The notes under the pieces were generated by a model. That model was given only the letters and a program-made list of their open reading frames with translations, was not told the DNA's origin and did no database searches. A DNA stretch of 5,056 nt from an uncultured Clostridia bacterium (GTDB lineage: Bacteria > Bacillota > Clostridia > Christensenellales > Borkfalkiaceae). The stretch covers positions 1 through 5,056 of the forward strand of contig CALVXL010000107.1 in the NCBI GenBank assembly GCA_944369635.1, read 5' to 3'. This document shows positions 1 through 4,980 of the stretch, piece after piece. The translations under genes and the position numbers were made by a program. Within the stretch, counting starts at the first letter, position 1; each line of letters begins with the position of its first letter.

Positions 1-651
1 AAGTATCTAAAGGATCGGCAGAATGCCTCGCTGAGCAAGGTGTTTGCGCGTTTTGCCGCGGATACGGGCAAAAGCAAGGGCACGGTGCGCAATATGTATT
101 ACGCCATAGCCAAAAAGAGCCGCGAAGATCAGGAGTTTGCCGATAAATACTTTAACGGCAAGCCCGTTTCCGTACAGAAGATCGCGGAATTTAAAGAAGA
201 AGAGGAGCGCGAGCTTGTCAAAAAGATCCTGCTCGGCAAAAAGGACGGCAAGTCCGCGCGCAGGATCATCGGGGAGCTTGCGGGAGACGATAAGACCGCC
301 CTTCGCTATCAGAATAAATACAGGAACGTTCTGAAAAACAAACAGCCGCTCGTCGGCGAAATCGCGGCGGAAATCCGTGCGGAAAGCGGCGTATTCGTCG
401 ATCCGATCGGGATCAGGAGCAATTCCCGTATCGTGCCCGACACCATGCTCAAACGCCTGCAAAGCGAGATCAACGCTCTGCTTGACAGGGTTACCGACAA
501 GCTCAAACAGGAAAACGCCTATCTTCGCGAACGCCTCGGCGAACTGGAAGTGGAAAACATTCGCCTGAAAAACGTTCTCTACGGCGGAGAGGACGGCAAA
601 AAGGCCGTCAACTGGTTTTTAAAAGATAAGGAAAAGAATATTCTCAACTGA
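1..651 (+). CDS. Unrecognised protein with HTH-like region and C-terminal coiled coil (5' end missing)
   Basis: The reading frame is open from base 1 and ends at TGA 649-651, giving 216 visible residues. The true start is probably upstream, because in-frame codons before the GTG at 40 read KYLKDRQNASLSK in the same style and no ribosome binding site precedes that GTG. Visible residues 10-45 (LSKVFARFAADTGKSKGTVR, then NMYYAIAKKS) look like a helix-turn-helix or Myb/SANT-like DNA-binding segment. Residues about 60-115 are charged and helical. The C-terminal part from about residue 150 (LKRLQSEINALLDRVTDKLK, then QENAYLRERL and GELEVENIRLKNVLYG) has leucine/hydrophobic heptads typical of a coiled coil. 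This layout resembles small clostridial DNA-binding proteins of the RsfA type, but I do not recognise the family. No signal peptide or membrane segment is visible. A regulator or chromosome-binding role is inference; the coding call itself is secure. Confidence 0.8.
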   Translation, partial: KYLKDRQNASLSKVFARFAADTGKSKGTVRNMYYAIAKKSREDQEFADKYFNGKPVSVQKIAEFKEEEERELVKKILLGKKDGKSARRIIGELAGDDKTALRYQNKYRNVLKNKQPLVGEIAAEIRAESGVFVDPIGIRSNSRIVPDTMLKRLQSEINALLDRVTDKLKQENAYLRERLGELEVENIRLKNVLYGGEDGKKAVNWFLKDKEKNILN

Positions 652-661
652 CAAATCTCTT

Positions 662-701
662 CGCTTCGATTGTTATCCGAAGCGTTCGGCATTGTTTTTT
701 T
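662..701 (+). terminator. Candidate intrinsic terminator of the upstream gene
   Basis: Ten bases after the stop of the first gene, CGCTTCG (662-668) pairs with CGAAGCG (678-684). An alternative shorter stem is CCGAA (677-681) with TTCGG (685-689). A run of seven T (695-701) follows. The T run is 5 to 10 nt from the stem end, further than in a textbook terminator, so the call is moderate. Confidence 0.45.
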
Positions 702-702
702 C

Positions 703-740
703 CCTTCGTTGCCGGCGCGCTGCCGCGCCGGCAACGAAGG
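703..740. repeat. Perfect 17-bp inverted repeat (long hairpin)
   Basis: Bases 703-719 are exactly complementary to 724-740, with a 4-nt CTGC loop. The stem is G+C rich and contains GCCGGCGCG. The sequence after it (ATAACCTTTCC) is not T-rich, so it is not a standard + strand terminator. The T run before it gives an A run on the other strand, so it is not a - strand terminator either. It could back up the preceding terminator, insulate the next promoter, or be a copy of a dispersed palindromic (REP-like) element. Confidence 0.8.
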
Positions 741-786
741 ATAACCTTTCCGCGCGGTAAAGGAAAATGCAATGTGCGCAAAACAT

Positions 787-815
787 TTGCCATTTTTCGG
801 AAAATGTAATATAAT
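787..815 (+). promoter_or_regulatory. Sigma-A promoter of the alpha-oxoamine synthase gene
   Basis: TTGCCA (787-792) and TATAAT (810-815) are separated by 17 bp. Transcription would begin near 822, giving a leader of only about 19 nt that carries the GGGAGG ribosome binding site (830-835). The promoter lies inside the in-frame extension back to an ATG at 772, which rules that ATG out as the start. Confidence 0.85.
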
Positions 816-827
816 TTTATTACATTT
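802..827. promoter_or_regulatory. Candidate operator: near-perfect 26-bp palindrome over the -10 box and transcription start
   Basis: AAATGTAATA (802-811) and TATTACATTT (818-827) are perfect 10-bp inverted arms around TAATTT, whose central AATT is also self-complementary, leaving a single mismatched pair. The element covers TATAAT and the predicted start point. Only the right arm would be transcribed, so it should act as DNA (repressor site) rather than as an RNA hairpin. Two smaller inverted repeats touch it or the -35 box: CATTTT/AAAATG (791-796/801-806) and GCAAA/TTTGC (778-782/786-790). The cognate regulator is unknown. Confidence 0.65.
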
Positions 828-829
828 AT

Positions 830-835
830 GGGAGG
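830..835 (+). promoter_or_regulatory. Ribosome binding site fixing the start at 841
   Basis: GGGAGG sits 5 nt before ATG 841 and matches the anti-Shine-Dalgarno core strongly, so 841 is the start rather than the in-frame ATG at 772. Confidence 0.9.
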
Positions 836-840
836 TCATT

Positions 841-2025
841 ATGAAAATATTCGAAAAATGCGAACGTCTGGATAATGTCGCACGCGCGAAAGAATGGGGG
901 TTATATCCGTATTTTCATGTGCTGAACACGCGGCAGGATACCGAAGTCGAAATGGAGGGAAAGAAAATCCTCATGATCGGCAGCAACAATTATCTGGGGC
1001 TCACCTCGGATAAACGCGTCATCGAAGCGGGCGTGAAAGCGTTGGAAAAGTACGGCAGCGGATGTTCGGGCAGCCGTTTTCTGAATGGCACGCTGGAAAC
1101 GCACGTCGCTTTGGAAAAGGAACTTGCGGAATTTTTACATAAGGAAGACGCCGTTACTTTTTCCACGGGTTTCCAGTCGAATCTCGGCATCATCAGCGCC
1201 ATCGCGGGGCGCACGGATACCATTCTTTGCGATAAGGAAAATCACGCCAGTATCTACGACGGGTGCAGGCTTTCCTTTGCGAAAATGCTCCGCTATAACC
1301 ATTCCGATATGGAAGATCTGGAAAACAAGCTCGCCTCGCTCGATCTTTCGGTCGGGGGCGCGCTCATCGTCACGGACGGCGTGTTTTCCATGAGCGGCGA
1401 GATTTGCAAGCTGCCCGAAATCGTGCGCCTTGCAAAAAAATACGGCGCGGGCGTCATGGTGGACGACGCGCACGGTCTGGGCGTGCTGGGCGAAGGCGGC
1501 AGGGGAACGGCGTCGCACTTTCACCTCGAGGACGAAGTGGACATTTACATGGGCACGTTCTCCAAATCTCTTGCGTCGCTCGGCGGATATATGGCGGCGA
1601 ATAAAAAGATCTGCGAATACGTGCGGCACGTTTCGCGCCCCTTTATTTTCAGTGCCAGCATCACGCCCGCGTCCGTCGCCTGCGCGCGGGAAGCGCTGGA
1701 GATTTTGAAAGCCGAACCCGAACGGGTGCAAAAGCTTGCGCATATTTCCGATTTTATGCGCGCGCAGCTCAAAAAACGCGGCGTTAAGATTATCGAAAGC
1801 ACAACGCCCATCATTCCCGTATATACATACGACGACAAAAAGACTTTCGAAGCGTGCAAAATTTTGTTTGACAACGGCGTTTACGTCAACCCCGTGGTCA
1901 GCCCCGCGACGCCCGTCGGCATGAGCTTGCTCCGCACAAGCTATACCGCCACGCATACCGAAGAGCAGATGGTTTTTGCCGCGGAAAAAATCGCTTCGGC
2001 TTTAAAACAGCTCAAAATCATCTGA
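841..2025 (+). CDS. PLP-dependent alpha-oxoamine synthase, serine palmitoyltransferase-like
   Basis: This is a 394-aa enzyme of the family that condenses an acyl-CoA (or acyl-ACP) with an amino acid, with loss of CO2 (SPT, BioF, Kbl, ALAS). Seen in the sequence: the glycine-rich acyl-binding segment YGSGCSGSRFLNGT (71-84); His135 in NHAS, which stacks on PLP; VDDAHGLG with Asp208 and His211; the PLP lysine Lys242 in TFSKSLASLGGY; the C-terminal PATPVG (355-360); and LLRTSY with Arg365, the likely substrate carboxylate contact. Length is normal for the family. The lysine motif with TFSKS and LASLGG matches what I recall of bacterial SPTs, especially Bacteroides. BioF usually has T(L/F)GKALGS and Kbl has TLGKALGGASGG. 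On that basis a long-chain 3-ketosphinganine-type product is the best guess, but automated pipelines would probably label it BioF or Kbl. It is cytosolic with no membrane segment. The gene stands alone between its own promoter and a terminator, with no biotin, threonine or sphingolipid partner genes beside it. The family is certain; the substrate is inference. Confidence 0.88.
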   Translation: MKIFEKCERLDNVARAKEWGLYPYFHVLNTRQDTEVEMEGKKILMIGSNNYLGLTSDKRVIEAGVKALEKYGSGCSGSRFLNGTLETHVALEKELAEFLHKEDAVTFSTGFQSNLGIISAIAGRTDTILCDKENHASIYDGCRLSFAKMLRYNHSDMEDLENKLASLDLSVGGALIVTDGVFSMSGEICKLPEIVRLAKKYGAGVMVDDAHGLGVLGEGGRGTASHFHLEDEVDIYMGTFSKSLASLGGYMAANKKICEYVRHVSRPFIFSASITPASVACAREALEILKAEPERVQKLAHISDFMRAQLKKRGVKIIESTTPIIPVYTYDDKKTFEACKILFDNGVYVNPVVSPATPVGMSLLRTSYTATHTEEQMVFAAEKIASALKQLKII

Positions 2026-2075
2026 TTTATAACGGAAAGAGTGCAATTTTCTTAACGCGCGTCTTTTCGGGGTCG

Positions 2076-2089
2076 GTTTCGGCCGAAAC
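2076..2089. repeat. 14-bp perfect palindrome
   Basis: GTTTCGGCCGAAAC lies between the alpha-oxoamine synthase stop and its terminator. It would be in the 3' untranslated part of that mRNA. It is too far upstream of the iscR promoter (75 bp before the -35 box) to be an obvious operator. The role is unknown and chance is possible. Confidence 0.4.
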
Positions 2090-2110
2090 AGTTGCGGCTC
2101 GCATCGCTTT

Positions 2111-2151
2111 CCCGTCCGTCGGAAAAAATCTTCCGCGGGCGGGATTTTTTT
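2111..2151 (+). terminator. Strong intrinsic terminator after the alpha-oxoamine synthase gene
   Basis: CCCGTCCG (2111-2118) pairs with CGGGCGGG (2136-2143). The stem continues as CGGAA (2120-2124) with TTCCG (2131-2135) after one bulged T, closed by an AAAATC loop. An A and a run of seven T (2145-2151) follow the stem. It separates the oxoamine synthase unit from the isc operon. Confidence 0.92.
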
Positions 2152-2163
2152 GATTTAAAACGT

Positions 2164-2192
2164 TTGACAGATAACAAAACCCGTACTATAAT
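2164..2192 (+). promoter_or_regulatory. Consensus sigma-A promoter of the isc operon
   Basis: TTGACA (2164-2169) and TATAAT (2187-2192) have the ideal 17-bp spacing. Transcription should start near 2199, leaving a leader of about 37 nt. Such a consensus promoter fits a strong operon held down by a repressor, plausibly the Rrf2 protein it encodes, although I see no clean IscR-type palindrome at the promoter. Confidence 0.93.
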
Positions 2193-2223
2193 ACAATTGC
2201 AACCAAAAAGGTAGGAATTAAAC

Positions 2224-2229
2224 GGAGAG
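2224..2229 (+). promoter_or_regulatory. Ribosome binding site that supports the TTG start of iscR
   Basis: GGAGAG is placed 6 nt before TTG 2236. There is no nearby ATG or GTG in frame that would keep the conserved Rrf2 N-terminus (MKLSSKAHYGL), so the rare TTG start is preferred. Confidence 0.8.
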
Positions 2230-2235
2230 AAAAAA

Positions 2236-2631
2236 TTGAAACTGTCTTCCAAAGCGCATTACGGATTGCAGGCGTGCCAGATCCTCGCGGGGCGGTACGG
2301 CGACGCGGTGTCGGCGACCGAGCTCGAAGAAAAGATCGGCGTCAGCGGTAAATATCTCGAAAAGATCATGCGCATACTGACGCAAAATTCCATCGTCACG
2401 GCGCGGCGCGGGGCAAGCGGCGGCTATATGCTGGTACGTCCCCCCGAAAAGACGACCGTGGGGGAGATCACGCGGGCGCTCGAAGACGATATGCAGCTCG
2501 TACATTGCGTATCGTCCGCGTGCGAAAAGTGTGAATGCAAGTCGGGCAAAGTCTGGCGCACGCTCTATGCGAAGATGAACGAATTTCTCGATTCTATCAC
2601 CTTAAAAGATATGCTGGAAGAAAGTTTTTAA
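2236..2631 (+). CDS. iscR: Rrf2/IscR-family transcriptional regulator, probably Fe-S sensing
   Basis: This 131-aa protein has the usual Rrf2 length. The winged helix-turn-helix spans about residues 1-70: MKLSSKAHYGLQA opening, recognition part SGKYLEKIMRIL (37-48), and wing RRGASGGYMLVRP (58-69). A dimerisation helix follows, carrying cysteines C91, C96, C99 and C101. E. coli IscR holds a [2Fe-2S] cluster with three Cys (92, 98, 104) and a His (107). Here the spacing is tighter and no His follows, so the fourth Cys may take its place. The presence of the cysteines argues against a CymR-type member, which lacks them. Translation starts at TTG with GGAGAG 6 nt upstream. It is first in the operon, 12 nt ahead of iscS, which suggests autoregulation according to cluster or cysteine status. 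The TTG start may keep its level low. The family is certain; cluster sensing is inferred from the cysteines and context. Confidence 0.93.
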   Translation: MKLSSKAHYGLQACQILAGRYGDAVSATELEEKIGVSGKYLEKIMRILTQNSIVTARRGASGGYMLVRPPEKTTVGEITRALEDDMQLVHCVSSACEKCECKSGKVWRTLYAKMNEFLDSITLKDMLEESF

Positions 2632-2643
2632 GAGGCAGGATAT

Positions 2644-3831
2644 ATGGAAAAAAGAATTTATTTTGACCACGCGGCGACCACGCCCGTGAAAAAAGAAGTG
2701 CTTGATAAAATGCTTCCGTATTTCTCGGAAGTGTTCGGCAACCCCAATTCGCAGCACGCGTTCGGACGGGACGCGGTAAAAGCTGTGGACGAAGCGCGCG
2801 ACACCATCGCCCGCCTGATCAATGCCAAGCCCAGCGAAATTTACTTTACTTCGGGCGGCACGGAATCGGATAACTGGGCGCTCCGCGGCACGGCGCACGC
2901 CCTCCGCGAAAAGGGAAAACACCTCATCATCAGCAGTATCGAACATCCCGCGATGCTCACCACGGCAAAACAGCTGGAAAAGGACGGCTATGACGTGACG
3001 TATCTCAAAGTGGACGAATACGGGCTCGTCGATCCCGAAGAAGTGAGAAAGGCGATCCGCCCCGATACGATCTTTATCGGCGTGATGGCGGCAAATAACG
3101 AAGTCGGCACCATCGAGCCGATCAAAGAAATCGCCGAAATCGCCCGCGAACACAAGATCATGATGTTTACCGACGCGGTGCAGGCGGCGGGGGTATTAAA
3201 ACTCGACGTCAAGGAACTCGGCGTGGACATGATGTCTTTTTCGGGGCATAAATTCTATGGTCCGAAAGGCGTGGGCGTGCTGTATATCCGAAGCGGCGTT
3301 CGCGTGGATTCCATTCTGACGGGCGGACATCAGGAAAGAATGAAGCGCGGCGGTACCACCAACGTGCCCGCCATCGTCGGCATGGCGGAAGCGTTCAGGA
3401 TAGCCAACGAAAATATGGAAGAAAACGCGCGGTACGTCACCGCTTTGCGCGAACGGTTCATCAACGGGATATTCGCCCGTGTGCCCGACGTAAAGCTCAA
3501 CGGGCACAGGACGCGGAGACTTCCCGCCAACGCGGACTTTTCCTTTAAGTATATCGAGGGCGAGGGGATTTTGTTCCACCTCGACTTAGCGGGAATTTCG
3601 GTTTCCAGCGGGTCGGCGTGCTCTTCGGGTTCGCTCGAGCCGTCGCACGTGCTCCTCGCAATGGGCGTGCCGGCGGAAACGGCGCACGGCTCCATACGGT
3701 TCACGTTCGGTACGGACAATACCGAAGAAGAAGTGGACTACGCCATAGACGTGGTGGCGAAAACGGTAGAAAAACTCAGGGCGATGTCGCCTCTTTTCAA
3801 AACGGAAGAAGGAGAGAAAGAATATGTATAA
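2644..3831 (+). CDS. iscS: Cysteine desulfurase (NifS/IscS type)
   Basis: This 395-aa PLP enzyme converts cysteine to alanine and leaves a persulfide on its active-site cysteine for transfer to IscU and other acceptors. Seen: the YFDHAATTP opening (6-14); NPNSQHAFGR; TSGGTESDNWA (69-79), which binds the PLP phosphate; EHPA with the PLP-stacking His101; TDAVQAAG with Asp177 and Gln180; the Schiff-base lysine Lys203 in SGHKFYGPKG; and the catalytic Cys326 in SSGSACSSGSLEPSHVL. The short SSGSAC loop without a deletion places it in class I (IscS/NifS) rather than SufS. Translation starts at ATG 2644 with AGAGG (2631-2635) 8 nt upstream, overlapping the A of the iscR stop codon. The 3' end overlaps iscU by 8 nt. 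Length and motifs are complete, with nothing unusual. Whether it also feeds tRNA thiolation (MnmA) cannot be seen here, as no mnmA lies beside it. Confidence 0.97.
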   Translation: MEKRIYFDHAATTPVKKEVLDKMLPYFSEVFGNPNSQHAFGRDAVKAVDEARDTIARLINAKPSEIYFTSGGTESDNWALRGTAHALREKGKHLIISSIEHPAMLTTAKQLEKDGYDVTYLKVDEYGLVDPEEVRKAIRPDTIFIGVMAANNEVGTIEPIKEIAEIAREHKIMMFTDAVQAAGVLKLDVKELGVDMMSFSGHKFYGPKGVGVLYIRSGVRVDSILTGGHQERMKRGGTTNVPAIVGMAEAFRIANENMEENARYVTALRERFINGIFARVPDVKLNGHRTRRLPANADFSFKYIEGEGILFHLDLAGISVSSGSACSSGSLEPSHVLLAMGVPAETAHGSIRFTFGTDNTEEEVDYAIDVVAKTVEKLRAMSPLFKTEEGEKEYV

Positions 3832-4195
3832 CGAAAAAGTAATGAAAGTATTCGCCAATCCGAAAAATGTCGGCGAAGTGGAAAATTACGACGCGATCGG
3901 CACGGTGGGCAACGCCACCTGCGGCGACATCATGCAGATCACGCTGAAAATCGATAACGACGTCATCACCGACGCAAAGTTCAAAACCTTCGGTTGCGCG
4001 GCGGCAATCGCCACGTCCTCGACGGCGACGGAGATGATCAAGGGCAAGACACTCGACGAGGCGCTCAAAATCACCAACAAGCAGGTGGTGGAAGAGCTGG
4101 AAGGACTGCCCCCGCAGAAACTGCACTGCTCGGTGCTGGCGGAAGAGGCGATCAAAGCGGCCATCGAAGATTACAGAAAAAAACAGGGCGCGTAA
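3824..4195 (+). CDS. iscU: IscU/NifU-type Fe-S cluster assembly scaffold
   Basis: This 123-aa scaffold receives sulfur from IscS and builds the cluster before handing it to apo-proteins. The three conserved cysteines are present: C33 in ATCGD, C58 in FGCAAAIA and C102 in KLHCSVLAEEAI. Asp35 and His101 occupy the positions that help ligate and release the cluster. LPPQK (95-99) corresponds to the LPPVK element that binds the HscA chaperone in proteobacteria. The protein is IscU-length and has no NifU C-terminal domain. ATG 3824 lies inside the end of iscS (8-nt overlap) with GGAGAG (3811-3816) 7 nt upstream, so the two are translationally coupled and probably made in similar amounts. It appears to be the last gene of the operon. 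No clear intrinsic terminator follows; only a short T run (4199-4204) without a good stem. Confidence 0.96.
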   Translation: MYNEKVMKVFANPKNVGEVENYDAIGTVGNATCGDIMQITLKIDNDVITDAKFKTFGCAAAIATSSTATEMIKGKTLDEALKITNKQVVEELEGLPPQKLHCSVLAEEAIKAAIEDYRKKQGA

Positions 4196-4202
4196 ACCTT
4201 TT

Positions 4203-4232
4203 TTGACAAGTAAGCCCGCGTATGCGCATAAA
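4203..4232 (+). promoter_or_regulatory. Probable promoter of the small membrane protein gene
   Basis: TTGACA (4203-4208) and CATAAA (4227-4232) are 18 bp apart. Transcription would start near 4239. The perfect -35 box is convincing; the -10 box is off consensus at its first and last bases. Read-through from iscU could also supply expression. Confidence 0.6.
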
Positions 4233-4238
4233 ACGCGG
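4216..4238. promoter_or_regulatory. Inverted repeat inside the promoter spacer (possible operator)
   Basis: CCGCGT (4216-4221) and ACGCGG (4233-4238) form 6-bp inverted arms. Between them lies the self-complementary TATGCGCATA (4221-4230). The element covers the spacer and -10 box of the predicted promoter. It may be a regulator site, or a stem at the end of the iscU transcript. It has no T run after it. Confidence 0.4.
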
Positions 4239-4274
4239 CATTTGTCGCATAATAAACTTCGGGGAGGAGATATT

Positions 4275-4433
4275 ATGGACGACAAATTTTTGGTCGGCGT
4301 GATTTTGGGAATGCTCGGCGGCGCAGTGCTCGCCACCAATTCCGCAAAAGCGCGTCAGGCGGTCAAAAAGGGTCAGGAACAGGTTCTCGAAAAGGCCGAA
4401 TCGATGAAAAAGCATTCGGCGGATAAGGAATAA
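4275..4433 (+). CDS. Small single-helix membrane protein, YtxH-like in layout, function unknown
   Basis: This is a 52-aa product. The start at ATG 4275 is fixed by GGGGAGGAG (4261-4269); the reading frame is open further upstream, but that stretch contains the promoter. After a short MDDK, residues 5-20 (FLVGVILGMLGGAVLA) form one glycine-rich hydrophobic helix. A lysine/glutamate-rich amphipathic tail of about 30 residues follows (KARQAVKKGQEQVLEKAESM). With positive charges C-terminal to the helix, the tail is likely cytoplasmic. The layout resembles small YtxH-type clostridial proteins, but the similarity is only general and no catalytic motif is present. It has its own promoter and terminator between iscU and ruvX, so a link to Fe-S assembly is not implied. 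The coding call is strong because of the ribosome binding site and regular composition. Confidence 0.8.
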   Translation: MDDKFLVGVILGMLGGAVLATNSAKARQAVKKGQEQVLEKAESMKKHSADKE

Positions 4434-4453
4434 TTTCCTGCAAACAAAAATTT

Positions 4454-4497
4454 ACGGGCGGAAGAAATAATTTTTGTCTTTCGTCCGTATTTTTATT
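4454..4497 (+). terminator. Intrinsic terminator after the small membrane protein gene
   Basis: ACGGGCGGAAGA (4454-4465) pairs with TCTTTCGTCCGT (4477-4488), twelve pairs with two G-U wobbles and an 11-nt loop. It is followed by ATTTTTATT (4489-4497). On the other strand the stem is followed by TAAATTTTTG, so it could work both ways. Its tail overlaps the -35 box of the next promoter by two bases. Confidence 0.88.
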
Positions 4498-4524
4498 GAA
4501 AAGCGCGGGAAATTATGGTAAACT
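4496..4524 (+). promoter_or_regulatory. Extended -10 promoter of ruvX
   Basis: TTGAAA (4496-4501) and TAAACT (4519-4524) are separated by 17 bp, and TGG (4516-4518) provides an extended -10 element. The expected start point is about 7 nt after the -10 box, at or next to the A of ATG 4531. Confidence 0.75.
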
Positions 4525-4530
4525 GTACCT

Positions 4531-4980
4531 ATGGCGCAAGCAGGAAAGATCGAAAAAGTAATCGCGCTCGACGTAGGCAGCAAGCGCATCGGCATCGCCG
4601 CAAGCGATCCGTTCGGCACATATGCTCTGCCCGTCGGCACGTATTCGAGAAAAAACCTTAAAGCAGACCTCGCGTATATCGCCGCGCTGGTAAAGGAGCG
4701 GGCGGCAGACGAAATCGTGTGCGGGCTTCCGCTCAATTTCGACGGCAGCGAGAGCGCGCAGACGGCTTATACCCGCGTGTTCATCGAAGCGTTGAAAAAC
4801 GCCGTGGACGTGCCCGTTTATACTTCCGACGAGCGGTGTACCACCGCGGAGGCGCACAACACGCTGATTTCGGAAAATATGAAAAGGGAAAAGCGCAAAC
4901 TGTACGTCGACGCTTTGGCGGCGACATATATACTCGAAGGTTATCTGAAAAGCAAAAAATCGAAAGGAGAAGAAAAATGA
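4531..4980 (+). CDS. ruvX: RuvX/YqgF-family Holliday junction resolvase-like nuclease
   Basis: This 149-aa RNase H-fold protein has the expected family length. YqgF/RuvX members are proposed to cut Holliday junctions, and in bacteria they are also tied to pre-16S rRNA 5' end processing. Conserved elements are visible: Asp14 in ALDVGSKRIG (12-21), SDPFGTYA (25-32), GLPLNFDG (65-72), SDERCTTAEAH (99-109) with Asp100 and Glu101, and YVDALAATYIL (125-135) with Asp127. Asp14, Asp100 and Asp127 are the likely metal-binding set. The tail is lysine-rich. ATG 4531 is the only usable start before Asp14, yet no ribosome binding site precedes it and the promoter predicts transcription starting on it, so a leaderless mRNA is likely. 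The stop overlaps the next gene (ATGA). In Firmicutes ruvX usually sits behind ireB (DUF965) and before a DUF1292 gene; ireB is missing here. Confidence 0.95.
   Translation: MAQAGKIEKVIALDVGSKRIGIAASDPFGTYALPVGTYSRKNLKADLAYIAALVKERAADEIVCGLPLNFDGSESAQTAYTRVFIEALKNAVDVPVYTSDERCTTAEAHNTLISENMKREKRKLYVDALAATYILEGYLKSKKSKGEEK
4965..4969 (+). promoter_or_regulatory. Ribosome binding site for the Cys-rich gene, inside ruvX
   Basis: AGGAG lies in the last codons of ruvX, 7 nt before ATG 4977. It decides the start of the following gene and indicates coupled translation. Confidence 0.85.

Noticed and set aside
7..462. Open frame on the - strand (151 codons) over the first gene
   Set aside because: There is no start signal or recognisable domain. 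The + strand frame has coherent helical and coiled-coil structure and a following candidate terminator.
772..840. Upstream in-frame ATG at 772 extending the alpha-oxoamine synthase by 23 residues
   Set aside because: The stretch contains the -35/-10 promoter and the palindrome, and a strong GGGAGG site sits just before ATG 841, where family homology begins.
1135..1956. Long open frame on the - strand (273 codons)
   Set aside because: It lies wholly inside the well-supported alpha-oxoamine synthase, has no ribosome binding site or family motif, and its His/Arg/Ala-rich composition is typical of the complement of a G+C-rich-third-position gene.
841..2025. Assignment as BioF (biotin) or Kbl (2-amino-3-ketobutyrate ligase)
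   Set aside because: The lysine motif TFSKSLASLGG lacks the GKALG signature usual in both, and no biotin or threonine dehydrogenase gene is adjacent. It is kept as an alternative, not ruled out.
2602..3153. Open frame on the - strand (183 codons) over iscS
   Set aside because: It is antisense to conserved iscS motifs, has shadow-like Phe/His/Arg composition and no upstream signals.
4203..4274. TTG start at 4203 for the small membrane protein
   Set aside because: That TTG is the -35 box of the predicted promoter, and the GGGGAGGAG site points to ATG 4275.
4239..4274. Riboswitch or T-box leader before the small gene
   Set aside because: The leader is only about 36 nt and shows no conserved riboswitch or T-box elements.
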